The position numbers and the translations under genes are program-made. Shown here piece by piece: positions 1-8,388 of a DNA stretch of 51,784 nt (within the stretch, counting starts at the first letter, position 1; each line of letters starts with the position of its first letter). The stretch is from Pseudoalteromonas prydzensis (lineage in GTDB: Bacteria; Pseudomonadota; Gammaproteobacteria; Enterobacterales; Alteromonadaceae): the NCBI RefSeq assembly GCF_001661495.1, contig NZ_BDDT01000020.1, positions 1 through 51,784 on the forward strand, given 5' to 3'. Below the pieces are notes generated by a model. That model was not told the DNA's origin and made no database searches. It worked only from the letters and a program-made list of their open reading frames with translations.

Positions 1-70
1 TCATCTAGCGAACTAGAATCTGCTGTTAGAACTCAATCTGTACGAGTGCCCACACAGATGATTGCTTTAT

Positions 71-84
71 ATTGTTAAAGAACG
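71..84 (-). promoter_or_regulatory. rrn boxA antitermination site
   Basis: The minus strand reads GTTCTTTAACAATA, close to the E. coli rrn leader boxA (TGCTCTTTAACA). It lies downstream of both promoters and upstream of where 16S should begin, the correct position for Nus-factor antitermination. The assignment rests on motif and position. Confidence 0.75.
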
Positions 85-125
85 TTGCGATTAAAGCGCT
101 TTGCTTTACGTCGCTAGGGCTGCGC

Positions 126-153
126 ATGTTACGCTTTCCTATTTTTTTGTCAA
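126..153 (-). promoter_or_regulatory. rrn promoter P2
   Basis: On the minus strand a perfect -35 TTGACA (148-153) is followed after 17 bases by TAACAT (126-131). It lies about 110 bp downstream of P1, as P2 does in E. coli rrn operons. Confidence 0.75.
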
Positions 154-259
154 CACTTAATTTTAAACTTTCTAAAAAATCTAAACTCAAGTTTTACTCG
201 ACTTACTAAGTAGCTCGTGCCCCGCTATGCGTTGCGCTCTGCCGTCTCAGTGGGGTCGC

Positions 260-287
260 ATTATAGGGAGTTCCAAAAACAGATCAA
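260..287 (-). promoter_or_regulatory. rrn promoter P1 with stringent-type discriminator
   Basis: On the minus strand the -35 is TTGATC (282-287), the spacer is 16 bases, and the -10 is TATAAT (260-265). It is followed by GCGACC. The CTCCCTATAATGCG context is nearly the same as E. coli rrn P1, and the GC-rich discriminator is typical of ppGpp/DksA-controlled rrn promoters. An A-rich stretch just upstream (about 288-312 on the minus strand) could be an UP element. Confidence 0.85.
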
Positions 288-491
288 CACTTTTTTTCGA
301 TCTTTTAATCGTTCGCTCAAAAAGCATGCAAAACCACCTAAAAAACACATTAAACACCCTTTTTACTCACTTTTTTTGCTGTAAATTAAATAATTTCACA
401 CAAATAACATTGCTATGTTCATTTATCGCGTTAAGATAGCAAGTTCACAATGTTAAATTAATGTTTATTTCCTGTTTATTGGTAGATCAAA

Positions 492-971
492 ATGAAATTA
501 CCCGATCAAAAATCTCTTATCTCTTCAGTTATCCTTGCTGTTATTGGTTTCGTTATAGTTAACTTTGCACTTTCAAGCCTACAATTAAGTCCTGCACTAT
601 TATTTGCTGCTGGTTTATTAATTGGTGGTGTGGTTGTTGCTGCAATGTCATCTGGCGATGTAGAAGAAGCCGAAGTAAAAACAAAAACACTTTATGTTGG
701 CAATCTTCCTTATCGTGCAAATGAAGGTGTAGTACGCACTTTATTTGAAGAACAAGGCAAAGTATTTAATGTTCGTTTATTAAAGGATAAAAATACTGGC
801 AAACGTCGTGGCTTTGGTTTTGTTGAAATGGCAGAACTAGATGCAGATAACGCCATTGCTAAACTAAACGATAGCGAGTTCCAACAACGTACGTTGAAGG
901 TTCGTGAAGCAAAACAAAAACAAGATGATGAATCTAACTCTTTTCGTTCTGAGTCAGATCAATCAGCGTAA
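492..971 (+). CDS. Membrane-anchored RRM-type RNA-binding protein
   Basis: 159 residues. Two hydrophobic helices (about residues 8-29 and 33-53) precede one RNA recognition motif (about 65-140) with a clear RNP2 (LYVGNL) and RNP1 (RRGFGFVEM). The tail is charged and Ser/Gln-rich. Bacterial RRM proteins are usually small and soluble, so fusion to a membrane hairpin suggests RNA binding at the inner membrane; that role is inference and the RNA partner is unknown. The gene faces away from the rrn operon and overlaps the end of convergent murI by 38 bp. The ATG has no strong Shine-Dalgarno sequence. A terminator for it lies inside murI. Confidence 0.85.
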   Translation: MKLPDQKSLISSVILAVIGFVIVNFALSSLQLSPALLFAAGLLIGGVVVAAMSSGDVEEAEVKTKTLYVGNLPYRANEGVVRTLFEEQGKVFNVRLLKDKNTGKRRGFGFVEMAELDADNAIAKLNDSEFQQRTLKVREAKQKQDDESNSFRSESDQSA

Positions 972-1725
972 CTAGCTCCACCAGTTGCTTATCGATACAA
1001 ATAGAAGCCGTTGCATAATAGTGCAGCGGCTTTTTTTTGCCTGTAAAACTGACTTTTTGCCCGGCTAATAATGTCACTACTCTGTTTGCTATCGCAGCAC
1101 CTGAGTCCAACAAAACTACCGTTTTGTTAAAATAGCTATTTATACCATCCGCTAGAATGGGAAAGTGTGTGCATCCCAATACCATTACATCTACGTTTGG
1201 ATGAATCGCGAGTTCATTAAGTTCTGCTGTTAATCTATTTTGGTCTAGTTGTTTGTTTAGATATGCTTGCTCGGCAATAGTGACTAGTTCAACACTTGCA
1301 TAGAGGTGCACCGTAAAACCTGCTGCGTATTCGTTTATTAGTTGCTTTGTATAACTACTTTGTATCGTTGCTGGGGTTGCGAGTAATGCAATATGCTTTG
1401 TTTGCGTTACTAAGGTGGCAGGCTTTATTGCTGGTACAACACCAACAATGGGAATATCGGTTAATTTCCTAACTGCTGACAGAGCTGCTGTTGAAGCGGT
1501 ATTACAGGCGATCACTATGATATCAACCGCTAATTGATTAACTGCGATAAACTCAAGCAAAGCACTAAGACGGTTAATGATGGTTTGTTGACTTTGCTTA
1601 CCATAGGGTAAGTAGGCATTATCCATAAAATAACTAAATTGTGCATCGGGCAGCGCGCGTTGAATATGCTCAAGTACAGTGGTGCCGCCAAGGCCTGAGT
1701 CAAAAACTAAAATATGTGCAGACAA
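934..1725 (-). CDS. murI: Glutamate racemase
   Basis: 263 residues, normal for MurI. It converts L- to D-glutamate in the cytoplasm for peptidoglycan precursors. Visible motifs are the N-terminal FDSGLGG loop, PYG, the first catalytic cysteine in ACNTAST (Cys74) and the second in LGCTHFP (Cys185). The start is a TTG at 1725 with GAGG eight bases upstream; no in-frame ATG fits better. Its 3' end overlaps the convergent RRM gene and contains that gene's terminator hairpin. The position next to an rrn operon and near trmA matches E. coli synteny. Confidence 0.95.
   Translation of the reverse strand: MSAHILVFDSGLGGTTVLEHIQRALPDAQFSYFMDNAYLPYGKQSQQTIINRLSALLEFIAVNQLAVDIIVIACNTASTAALSAVRKLTDIPIVGVVPAIKPATLVTQTKHIALLATPATIQSSYTKQLINEYAAGFTVHLYASVELVTIAEQAYLNKQLDQNRLTAELNELAIHPNVDVMVLGCTHFPILADGINSYFNKTVVLLDSGAAIANRVVTLLAGQKVSFTGKKKPLHYYATASICIDKQLVELVTLIDLTQNEKS
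1005..1038 (+). terminator. Rho-independent terminator of the RRM gene, inside murI
   Basis: An 11-bp stem (AAGCCGTTGCA with TGCAGCGGCTT, one G-U pair) has a 6-base loop and is followed on the plus strand by eight T residues. It lies wholly within the 3' coding part of murI, 34 bases past the RRM stop codon. Confidence 0.85.
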
Positions 1726-1788
1726 ACTACTCGCCTCGTGTTTACTTTAAGCGAAGCAGTTTGCCATGCAGTTAAACAGAAATAAAGT

Positions 1789-2910
1789 TTACGCTTCGCT
1801 TTCTAACGCGGCTGAGCGTAGCTTATTCATTTGCTCAAACATCGATTTAGTATATTCCACCAACTTGCCAATCTCTTCTTTATCTTGATTCAGCCATTGT
1901 AAGATACCGGCAAGCTCATTTTGCAAACCTAGATCACCCGCTTTATTGAATGCTTCCTTCAAGTCATCATTAAATGGCGCAATCTGTTCGGCAACTTTTT
2001 TCTCTGGCGCAGGTTTATTCTCTTCGTAACCTTTTATAGCGGCGAAGGTTTTGGTTTGCCTTAAGTCCATTGAAAATGCCACCAACTGTTCATTACCAAG
2101 ATTTAGCTCTTGTGCTTGCTCAAACGCCTGTTCAAATGACCCTGAGAAGAAGGTTTGGCTCACACCCTGTAAGTCTTCCATCAGTTCATTAATAGCCTGC
2201 TGTTCATCCTCGTTCAAATCACCATTGACCGACATACTAAATGATAACTCGCGCGATTGTGATGACTCACTGGCATAGCCTTCGTTTTGGCCATTACGTT
2301 GATAGCTACTAGCAGATTGCTGTTTAAAGGCATCGGCAAAGCTAATCGTCACTTCATCACCCTCTGCAGTGGTAAAGTTATATTCTGCGTTATTACTTAA
2401 ACTTAAATACTGTGCTTGGCTCACACTCACAGATTCGGGTTTTGGGTTAAATAAGTTCTCTTCAAATTCATCAAGGCCACTAAAAATACCTGCTCTTGAT
2501 TTTTCGATGCCTTCTTCTATTTCGTCATTTAAAACCCCTGTGCCTTTGAGTTCTTCATAAGCATCCTCGATACCTATTTGCACACCTTTACGAGCATCGC
2601 CTAACATGCCTTTGAGTTTTTCATCATCGGCACCATTAGCTTGGGCTTTTTTTACTGCACCAGTTACAAACTCCAGTACATTTTTGACGATTGCGTCAAA
2701 ATCAAATAGCGGCTTGTCCTTTTTTTCTTCAGCGACAGGTAAACCTAGGGCTTGTGCCATTTTATCACCTAATACTTTTGCGGCTAACTCCCTACCACGT
2801 TGCTGGTAACTATCTTGGGGAGACTGTATTGTAGGTTGCTGTAATGCAGCTTTGTTACTGTATTTATTGACATTGTTATTTGGAACAAAGCCAAAGTTAC
2901 CAATTTTCAT
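1789..2910 (-). CDS. DUF5610-like conserved protein of unknown function
   Basis: 373 residues, acidic, with no signal peptide and no membrane segment. It begins MKIGNFGFVPNNN. A helical region of about residues 35-150 (containing LAAKVLGDKMAQALGLP and later ARKGVQIGIEDAYEEL) resembles what I remember as DUF5610. A region from about 165 onward is rich in Glu, Gln and Ser, and the C-terminal 80 residues look helical. GGAG lies 8 bases before the ATG. It is probably monocistronic between murI and divergent trmA. The domain name is from memory, and no function can be read from the sequence. Confidence 0.7.
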   Translation of the reverse strand: MKIGNFGFVPNNNVNKYSNKAALQQPTIQSPQDSYQQRGRELAAKVLGDKMAQALGLPVAEEKKDKPLFDFDAIVKNVLEFVTGAVKKAQANGADDEKLKGMLGDARKGVQIGIEDAYEELKGTGVLNDEIEEGIEKSRAGIFSGLDEFEENLFNPKPESVSVSQAQYLSLSNNAEYNFTTAEGDEVTISFADAFKQQSASSYQRNGQNEGYASESSQSRELSFSMSVNGDLNEDEQQAINELMEDLQGVSQTFFSGSFEQAFEQAQELNLGNEQLVAFSMDLRQTKTFAAIKGYEENKPAPEKKVAEQIAPFNDDLKEAFNKAGDLGLQNELAGILQWLNQDKEEIGKLVEYTKSMFEQMNKLRSAALESEA

Positions 2911-3075
2911 GATCCGACTCCTATAGTTGCATTCTTTAGTATCGGCCTAAAAATAAATAACTGAAGCGAAATGTACAAAAAAACAGCAGTATTCATTACG
3001 CAAAACTAGACAAATACTCCCTGCCCCCTACAATAGCGCCGATAAATAGCTTAAAGATAGAAGGTAGTGGGCATA

Positions 3076-4173
3076 ATGGCAGTTATTAAGATCGATACAT
3101 CAATATACGATGCGCAATTAAGCGAAAAAGAGCAGCGTATTATTGCGCAATTCCAACGCTTTGGGGTTGAGCAGTTAGAAGTATTTGGCTCTGAGCCTAT
3201 TCACTACCGTCAACGTGCTGAATTTAGAGTCTGGCATGATGGGGATGATTTATTTCACATTATGTTTGACCAAGCTAGCAAAGAAAAAATTCGTGTTGAT
3301 AGCTTTGATCCAGCTGCACCGCTGATTGGCGAAGTTATGCAAGCGATGATCGAAAATTTAAAGGGTTGTGAGATATTACGCCGCAAGTTATTTCAAATAG
3401 ATTATTTATCAAGTCTCAGTGGTGAAATTCTTGTAAGCTTGCTTTACCACAAACCATTAGATGATGAATGGCTAACAGCCATTAAAGCGTTAAAAGTGGC
3501 GCTGAGTGAACGCTTTAAAATTGATTTTATTGGCCGTGCCCGCAAACAAAAAGAAGTGTTGGGTGATGACTTTGTTACTGAACGTCTAACCGTTAATGGC
3601 CAAGAGCTTATTTATCAACAAGTAGAAAATAGCTTCACCCAGCCTAATGCCAAAGTAAATATTAAGATGCTAGAGTGGGCTCAGGATTTATGTAAGCCAT
3701 TAAAAAATGATTTGCTTGAGTTGTATTGTGGCAATGGTAATTTTTCGATTGCATTGGCAGGCTCGTTTAATCGTGTGTTAGCTACAGAGATCTCAAAGTC
3801 ATCAGTGCACTCTGCGCAGTACAATATTGCCAAAAACAAGGTGACTAACTTAGATATTATTCGCATGTCGAGTGAGGAATTCACCCAAGCGATGAATGGC
3901 GAGCGCACGTTTTCACGCTTAGAGGGTATTGATTTAACAAGCTACGACTGCCAAACCATTTTAGTTGACCCGCCACGGGCTGGCATGGATACACTCACTT
4001 GTGATTTAGTCGCTAACTATGAAAGCATTATTTATATTTCATGTAACCCTGATACGCTCGAGCGAGACTTAGAGCATTTAACCCGTACTCATGAAGTTAA
4101 GCGCTTCGCTATTTTTGACCAATTCCCTTACACCCATCACATAGAATCTGGGGTCTTTTTACAGCGCAAATAA
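3076..4173 (+). CDS. trmA: tRNA (uracil-5-)-methyltransferase
   Basis: 365 residues from ATG 3076. It uses S-adenosylmethionine to make m5U54 in the T-loop of tRNAs. Seen are the SAM motif ELYCGNGNFS, the DPPRAGMD motif, the catalytic nucleophile in YISCNPDTLERDL (Cys323) and the proton-abstracting glutamate in HHIESG (Glu357). These fall one residue before E. coli Cys324 and Glu358, which supports ATG 3076 over the in-frame GTG at 3067. AAGG lies 11 bases upstream. It is convergent with the exopolysaccharide operon. Confidence 0.95.
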   Translation: MAVIKIDTSIYDAQLSEKEQRIIAQFQRFGVEQLEVFGSEPIHYRQRAEFRVWHDGDDLFHIMFDQASKEKIRVDSFDPAAPLIGEVMQAMIENLKGCEILRRKLFQIDYLSSLSGEILVSLLYHKPLDDEWLTAIKALKVALSERFKIDFIGRARKQKEVLGDDFVTERLTVNGQELIYQQVENSFTQPNAKVNIKMLEWAQDLCKPLKNDLLELYCGNGNFSIALAGSFNRVLATEISKSSVHSAQYNIAKNKVTNLDIIRMSSEEFTQAMNGERTFSRLEGIDLTSYDCQTILVDPPRAGMDTLTCDLVANYESIIYISCNPDTLERDLEHLTRTHEVKRFAIFDQFPYTHHIESGVFLQRK

Positions 4174-4181
4174 TTTAACTG

Positions 4182-4213
4182 AGCTATTGTGCTGCTTATT
4201 TGGCACAATAGCT
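4182..4213. terminator. Hairpin between convergent trmA and the polysaccharide operon
   Basis: A perfect 11-bp stem (AGCTATTGTGC with GCACAATAGCT) has a 10-base loop and starts 9 bases past the trmA stop. It overlaps the last codons of the convergent VpsP-like gene. No long T run follows on either strand, so termination strength is uncertain; it may act in both directions. Confidence 0.55.
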
Positions 4214-4900
4214 GTTATTCATCCATGACTGCTTAATTTCATCAAACCGATTATCCTTATCAATAATTAGACAAAGCAGGGGTAATTGCTCGGACTGTTT
4301 CGCAACTTTTAATACCTCTACAAATTTATAGCCATGACGCAGTGCTAAAAGCAGATGCTTAAAAAAATACGCTTTATATTGTGGTTGCAAGCTTGGCCAG
4401 TGCTGAAGCATGATTTCGACTACAGTTTTATGGACATCAAAATCATAAGGGCCAACCTCCTCAGCACGAGAAATATAGTGAATTACCTGCTCATCAACAC
4501 CAGTTAAATATGCTTGAACCCGCGCCAGTTCAATCCAACTTTTAGGCCAAGTTTTACGATTATAAATAGAATGGAGTAATAAATCTCTAGCTATTACTAG
4601 CTCAGATGAAGATAACCAACCCTGACTAATACCTAGGGTAATTATATTCGCTTTGATATGTAAGTAATGTGGATGCGTAGGATCTTGCTCTACGGCACGA
4701 CTGATAGAGAGTAACATTGACTGGTAATCACTTTCTTTAAATACCGCGGGGTTCTGTTGCCAGTTTTGCAGACTATATAACGAGGAAAAGTACCAAGCAT
4801 TAGCCGTTGCCTTTTGTAAACTCCAATAGCCAATAATCACAGCCGCCAAACCTAAAGCGATGCATTGTAAAAAGTAAACCGTACTACGCTTAGTTATCAT
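4196..4900 (-). CDS. VpsP-like polysaccharide biosynthesis protein
   Basis: 234 residues. One N-terminal membrane segment (about residues 9-28) precedes a helical, TPR-like region built around ISRAVEQDPTHPHYLHIKANI (near residue 70), with later pairs of helices and a Cys near the C-terminus. It is the last gene of the export operon and overlaps the phosphatase gene by 11 bp. VpsP follows the kinase VpsO in the V. cholerae vps-II operon, and length, topology and position agree. Its biochemical role is not established; a periplasmic scaffold for the export machine is a guess. Confidence 0.65.
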   Translation of the reverse strand: MITKRSTVYFLQCIALGLAAVIIGYWSLQKATANAWYFSSLYSLQNWQQNPAVFKESDYQSMLLSISRAVEQDPTHPHYLHIKANIITLGISQGWLSSSELVIARDLLLHSIYNRKTWPKSWIELARVQAYLTGVDEQVIHYISRAEEVGPYDFDVHKTVVEIMLQHWPSLQPQYKAYFFKHLLLALRHGYKFVEVLKVAKQSEQLPLLCLIIDKDNRFDEIKQSWMNNSYCAK

Positions 4901-5627
4901 ACTGATTAAACAATGATTGCGTTAAGCGCTTAGGATTACTATAAAAAAGCTCATGGGCGTATGCTAAGTCACTAAAACGACAAATGCGCTCATGAGCTAA
5001 CGTTAGCATTGGTGGCCGACGTTTAACACTATGCATATCAGACGCTACATAATCAGCTAAGCGATGCGCTAGAATATATTCACTCAGTTGTTGTGCAGGC
5101 TCACCAAAATGACCAATAACGCTCGCTGCTGTCAGTTGTAATTCGCAACCTAATTTTTTTAACTGCGTTAAGTAGGCAACATTTTTTTGAATATCACGAT
5201 TGCGCTCTGGGTGTGGGATCACAGGAACTATATTTTGTTTTGCGAGCCAGCGAATAAAATTTTCAAAACCAACTGGCATATGCGAGTGCGGTAACTCTAA
5301 CAACACATAATTAACGCCATTTAGCTGCCCTATAAATGGTAGTTTTTGTTGTTTAACGAGTGGCATAATTTCCAAGTCGAGTCGCACTTCAGCAGCGACT
5401 GCCAACTTGATATTTATATTCGCCTTCGCAACAATTGTGCGAAAGACATCAAACTGTTTTTTGATCACCTCAGCACTATTATCAAAACGACCAAAATGCA
5501 TATGCGGTGTGGCAACCAAATGTGTAATGCCGTCTTGTTGCGCCAACCGTAATAATGCTAAAGACTCCGATATATCTTTAGCACCATCATCAATTTCGGG
5601 AAGAATATGACTGTGAATATCTATCAT
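4890..5627 (-). CDS. CpsB/YwqE-type PHP-family tyrosine phosphatase
   Basis: 245 residues. It is expected to remove phosphate from the C-terminal tyrosines of the adjacent kinase and so cycle polymer synthesis. Metal-binding PHP motifs are visible: DIHSHILPEIDDGA at the N-terminus, ATPHMHFG near residue 40, IPHPERN near 137, and ASDMHSVKRRP near 195. The family is manganese dependent and is best known from Firmicutes (CpsB, YwqE). Proteobacterial Wzc systems more often use low-molecular-weight Wzb. The start codon overlaps the kinase stop by 4 bp, indicating translational coupling. Confidence 0.88.
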   Translation of the reverse strand: MIDIHSHILPEIDDGAKDISESLALLRLAQQDGITHLVATPHMHFGRFDNSAEVIKKQFDVFRTIVAKANINIKLAVAAEVRLDLEIMPLVKQQKLPFIGQLNGVNYVLLELPHSHMPVGFENFIRWLAKQNIVPVIPHPERNRDIQKNVAYLTQLKKLGCELQLTAASVIGHFGEPAQQLSEYILAHRLADYVASDMHSVKRRPPMLTLAHERICRFSDLAYAHELFYSNPKRLTQSLFNQYDN

Positions 5628-7849
5628 GCCACTTTTTTCGGATCCGACACAGTATTGTGCCCGTAATCGTAATAATCATAATAGCCTTGATAACTACCAT
5701 CATGATCTTTAGTCACATCAACTTGATTTAGTACTACACCGGCAATATTCGCTTTCACTTCAAATAATCGGTCTAAGCCACCTTTAATTGCTTTGATCCG
5801 TGTAGTGTCTGATTTAACAACATAAACAACGGCATCTGCCAGTTGTGCAATCACTAATGGATCACTCACAGCTTGTGTCGGTGGCGTATCAATAACAATA
5901 TAATCAAACTGACTTTTTAATGAGTTAATTAATTTTGTAAACCGCTCTGATGCCAGCAGTTCCAGTGGATTACTAGGTACAGGTCCGCTGGGCATAATCA
6001 TAAAGTTTGCTGTTTTATCTGTAAAAATACACTCATCTAGCTTTTCAGTACCTATGATTAAATTGGATAAACCGGGGTGATAAGCTGGTATATCAAAGCG
6101 TCTGCAAATGCTTGGTTTTCTTAAATCAGCATCAATCAATAATACCTTGCCCAGCTGACCAAGCGACATTGCAAGATTCGCTGAGGTGGTCGTTTTCCCC
6201 TCCCCTGGCACTGTCGATGTAACTGCTATCACATGATGATTACGTTCCATTTGTGTCAATATCAAACCAGTACGAAATGTTCGCACTGCCTCTGCAAAGT
6301 TTTTATAACCATCCTGTAGGTAGGCATGGATAGGTAAATTTGCTTTTTTAGGTAAGCGCACCAAAGGCAGTAATCCTAGCATACGGTGCATTAAGCGATT
6401 TTCTATATCGGCTTTACTCTTAATAGTGTCGTTTAAAGAGTCGAAAATTAATGCCATTACCATTGCAAAGCCTAGGCTTGCTATGAATGTTAGCAGCACA
6501 ATTACTTTTTTATTTGGTTTACTTGGGTTAAGTGGAGCAAAGGCAAGATCAGTGAAGCGTGCTGCGGCCGAGCTAAAGTCACTGGTTACTTCAGTTTCTT
6601 TCGAGCGAGATAAAAAGCTATTAAAGATAGTTCGGTTAGTATCAACCTCTCTTTTCAGCTGGTTATAGTCTGTTTCTTTTCGAGAAATATCTTGATAACG
6701 CGCCCTTACATCTGCAACATCTTGCTCAAGCGCTTGAACTGTTCGAATCGAGCGATTCAATTCTTTTTCAATCCCTGCAACCAGTCCCATTATCTGCTCG
6801 TGCAAATTTTTGGTAACTGTTGCCAACTCAGCTTTAGCTGAAATAATTTTGGGGTGCTTAGGCCCGTATACTTCTCCAAGCTCACTCACCTTACGCTGCG
6901 CAAGTACCATCTCTCGTTTTACATCTTGAATAACACGATGGGAGGTAATTTCCGGCATACTACCTAAACGTTCAATGTTCTCTTTTCCATACTCGGCAAT
7001 TACTCGATTAATACTATTTAGATTGTTTTTCTCGTTACGGGCCACAACTAATTGTTGTGAAGTTTGCTCAAGCTCTTGATTGATCAAACCAGAAACCCCT
7101 TCAATATCGATTAACTCTTGTGATTCACGATATTCTTGTAAACGCGCTTCCGAATCATCAAGCTGAATACGTAACTCCGACAACCTAACATTTAACCAAT
7201 CAGATGCCTTTTTAGTAATTCCCATTTTTGCTCGCATATTGCTGTCGATATACACTTCACCAACAGTGTTTGCAACTAAGGCTGCGAGCTCAGGATCACT
7301 TGATTCAAATGAAATATGAACAAGTTGAGTTTTACGAATAGGATTAATTGTCAAACGTGATTGAAAAGCCGCCACTAACCCCAGCATTTTCTTTTGTTGC
7401 TGCGCATCTATATCACTTTGCTCAGGCTCTTTTTGCGGTAAAAATGGTAATAACTGTTTCAGGTAGGTTTTAAATTCAGCAGTTAATGATGGCTTAGAAT
7501 TAAAATCAGGGTGCTCAGCTAAATTCAGTTTTTCAATAACCTCACGGGCAATGCTATTAGATTTAAGTACTTCAAATTGAGTTAGGTAATACTCTTTTCG
7601 TGAGGAGTCTAGACCATAAACTTCTTCAATACCGATTGCTTTAGTTTGTGAAGACTCTATTAATAGCGTTGCTGTGGCAACGTATTTGGGGGTCAAAGTC
7701 ATTGCAAGCATACTAACAGCAATAGTAACAATTAAGGCAAAACCGAAAATAGACCATTTTTTTTGCTTAATTACACGCAAATATGCGCCAAAATCAATAA
7801 CATGATCTTGTGGCTGCGCCGCTTCACTGCTTTTTCTCATATGTTCCAT
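5624..7849 (-). CDS. Wzc/VpsO-type polysaccharide copolymerase and BY-kinase
   Basis: 741 residues. It is an inner-membrane polysaccharide co-polymerase with a cytoplasmic tyrosine autokinase that controls chain length and export. It has an N-terminal Wzz domain with a membrane helix (about 33-55), a long periplasmic coiled coil (about 190-430), a second helix (about 460-480) and a kinase domain. Walker A is VPGEGKTTT (Lys552), Walker A' is LLIDADLRKP (about 571-580) and Walker B is IVIDTPP (Asp654). The tail has a cluster of six tyrosines (720-729), the usual autophosphorylation sites. It is the fourth gene of the vps-II-like operon, between the OPX protein and the phosphatase. Confidence 0.93.
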   Translation of the reverse strand: MEHMRKSSEAAQPQDHVIDFGAYLRVIKQKKWSIFGFALIVTIAVSMLAMTLTPKYVATATLLIESSQTKAIGIEEVYGLDSSRKEYYLTQFEVLKSNSIAREVIEKLNLAEHPDFNSKPSLTAEFKTYLKQLLPFLPQKEPEQSDIDAQQQKKMLGLVAAFQSRLTINPIRKTQLVHISFESSDPELAALVANTVGEVYIDSNMRAKMGITKKASDWLNVRLSELRIQLDDSEARLQEYRESQELIDIEGVSGLINQELEQTSQQLVVARNEKNNLNSINRVIAEYGKENIERLGSMPEITSHRVIQDVKREMVLAQRKVSELGEVYGPKHPKIISAKAELATVTKNLHEQIMGLVAGIEKELNRSIRTVQALEQDVADVRARYQDISRKETDYNQLKREVDTNRTIFNSFLSRSKETEVTSDFSSAAARFTDLAFAPLNPSKPNKKVIVLLTFIASLGFAMVMALIFDSLNDTIKSKADIENRLMHRMLGLLPLVRLPKKANLPIHAYLQDGYKNFAEAVRTFRTGLILTQMERNHHVIAVTSTVPGEGKTTTSANLAMSLGQLGKVLLIDADLRKPSICRRFDIPAYHPGLSNLIIGTEKLDECIFTDKTANFMIMPSGPVPSNPLELLASERFTKLINSLKSQFDYIVIDTPPTQAVSDPLVIAQLADAVVYVVKSDTTRIKAIKGGLDRLFEVKANIAGVVLNQVDVTKDHDGSYQGYYDYYDYGHNTVSDPKKVA

Positions 7850-7861
7850 ATACTTATAATC

Positions 7862-8386
7862 CTAAAACAAACGCTGATCAATTTTAATGGTATCACCAGC
7901 ATTTACATCGGTATTTAAACCAGCTAAAGCCTCCTGGCTTTTAGATTTTTCTTGTGACAAGTAAATTTTACTCTCAGAAGCTCGCTCGGTCATTCCCCCA
8001 GCAAGTGCCACAGCTTGACTGACGGTCATGCCAGGCTGGTAGGGGTATGCACCGGGTTTTTTTACTTCACCATGTATATAAAATGGCCTATATTCAACAA
8101 CCTGAGCATAAACATTAGGTGCGACTAAATAGCCATTTTTTAAACCTGCACTGATCAAGTTTTCCACTTGCTTAACCGTTAAACCAACCAGTTTAACTTC
8201 ACCCAAAAAGGGGTAGTTCACTAAACCACTATTACCTAATAATGCTTCAACCTCTAAATCCGGTTGCCCAAAGACGCGAATACTAACCTTATCTCCAACT
8301 CCAAGCTCATAACGTTCAGCATCACTAGCGATAACAAGCTCACTCATTAACATCAGGATTAATACAAAAAAATAACGACTGCGCAT
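7862..8386 (-). CDS. Short OPX-family polysaccharide export protein (VpsN-like)
   Basis: 174 residues from ATG 8386, which has a perfect GGAGGT four bases upstream; an in-frame GTG at 8392 is less likely. A signal peptide (about 1-20) is followed by a Poly_export domain (YELGVGDKVSIRVFGQPDLE) and one SLBB domain (PFYIHGEVKKPGAYPYQPG). No C-terminal outer-membrane helix as in Wza is present, and no lipobox cysteine is visible. Short OPX proteins of this kind are thought to work with a separate beta-barrel, and one is encoded directly upstream. Its stop lies 12 bp before the kinase gene. Confidence 0.88.
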   Translation of the reverse strand: MRSRYFFVLILMLMSELVIASDAERYELGVGDKVSIRVFGQPDLEVEALLGNSGLVNYPFLGEVKLVGLTVKQVENLISAGLKNGYLVAPNVYAQVVEYRPFYIHGEVKKPGAYPYQPGMTVSQAVALAGGMTERASESKIYLSQEKSKSQEALAGLNTDVNAGDTIKIDQRLF

Positions 8387-8388
8387 TA

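Larger units (their letters stand above)
1..253 (-). other. 5' leader of an rRNA operon (16S gene lies off the left edge)
   Basis: Read on the minus strand, this stretch has the order of a gammaproteobacterial rrn leader: P1 promoter, P2 promoter, a boxA-like antitermination site, then a segment containing CTGTGTGGGCACTC that closely resembles the E. coli rrn leader just before 16S. No mature 16S sequence is recognisable inside the window. It neighbours murI, as rrnB does in E. coli. There is no protein gene in 1-491. Confidence 0.85.

Noticed and set aside
227..439. 70-codon reading frame in the rrn promoter region
   Set aside because: It overlaps the P1 promoter, has no ribosome binding site, and its Ser/Phe/Leu-rich translation looks like translated AT-rich non-coding DNA.
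2051..2809. Three plus-strand reading frames opposite the DUF5610-like gene
   Set aside because: They are antisense shadows of a gene with clear start, ribosome site and biased composition. Their translations are low-complexity Ser/Cys.
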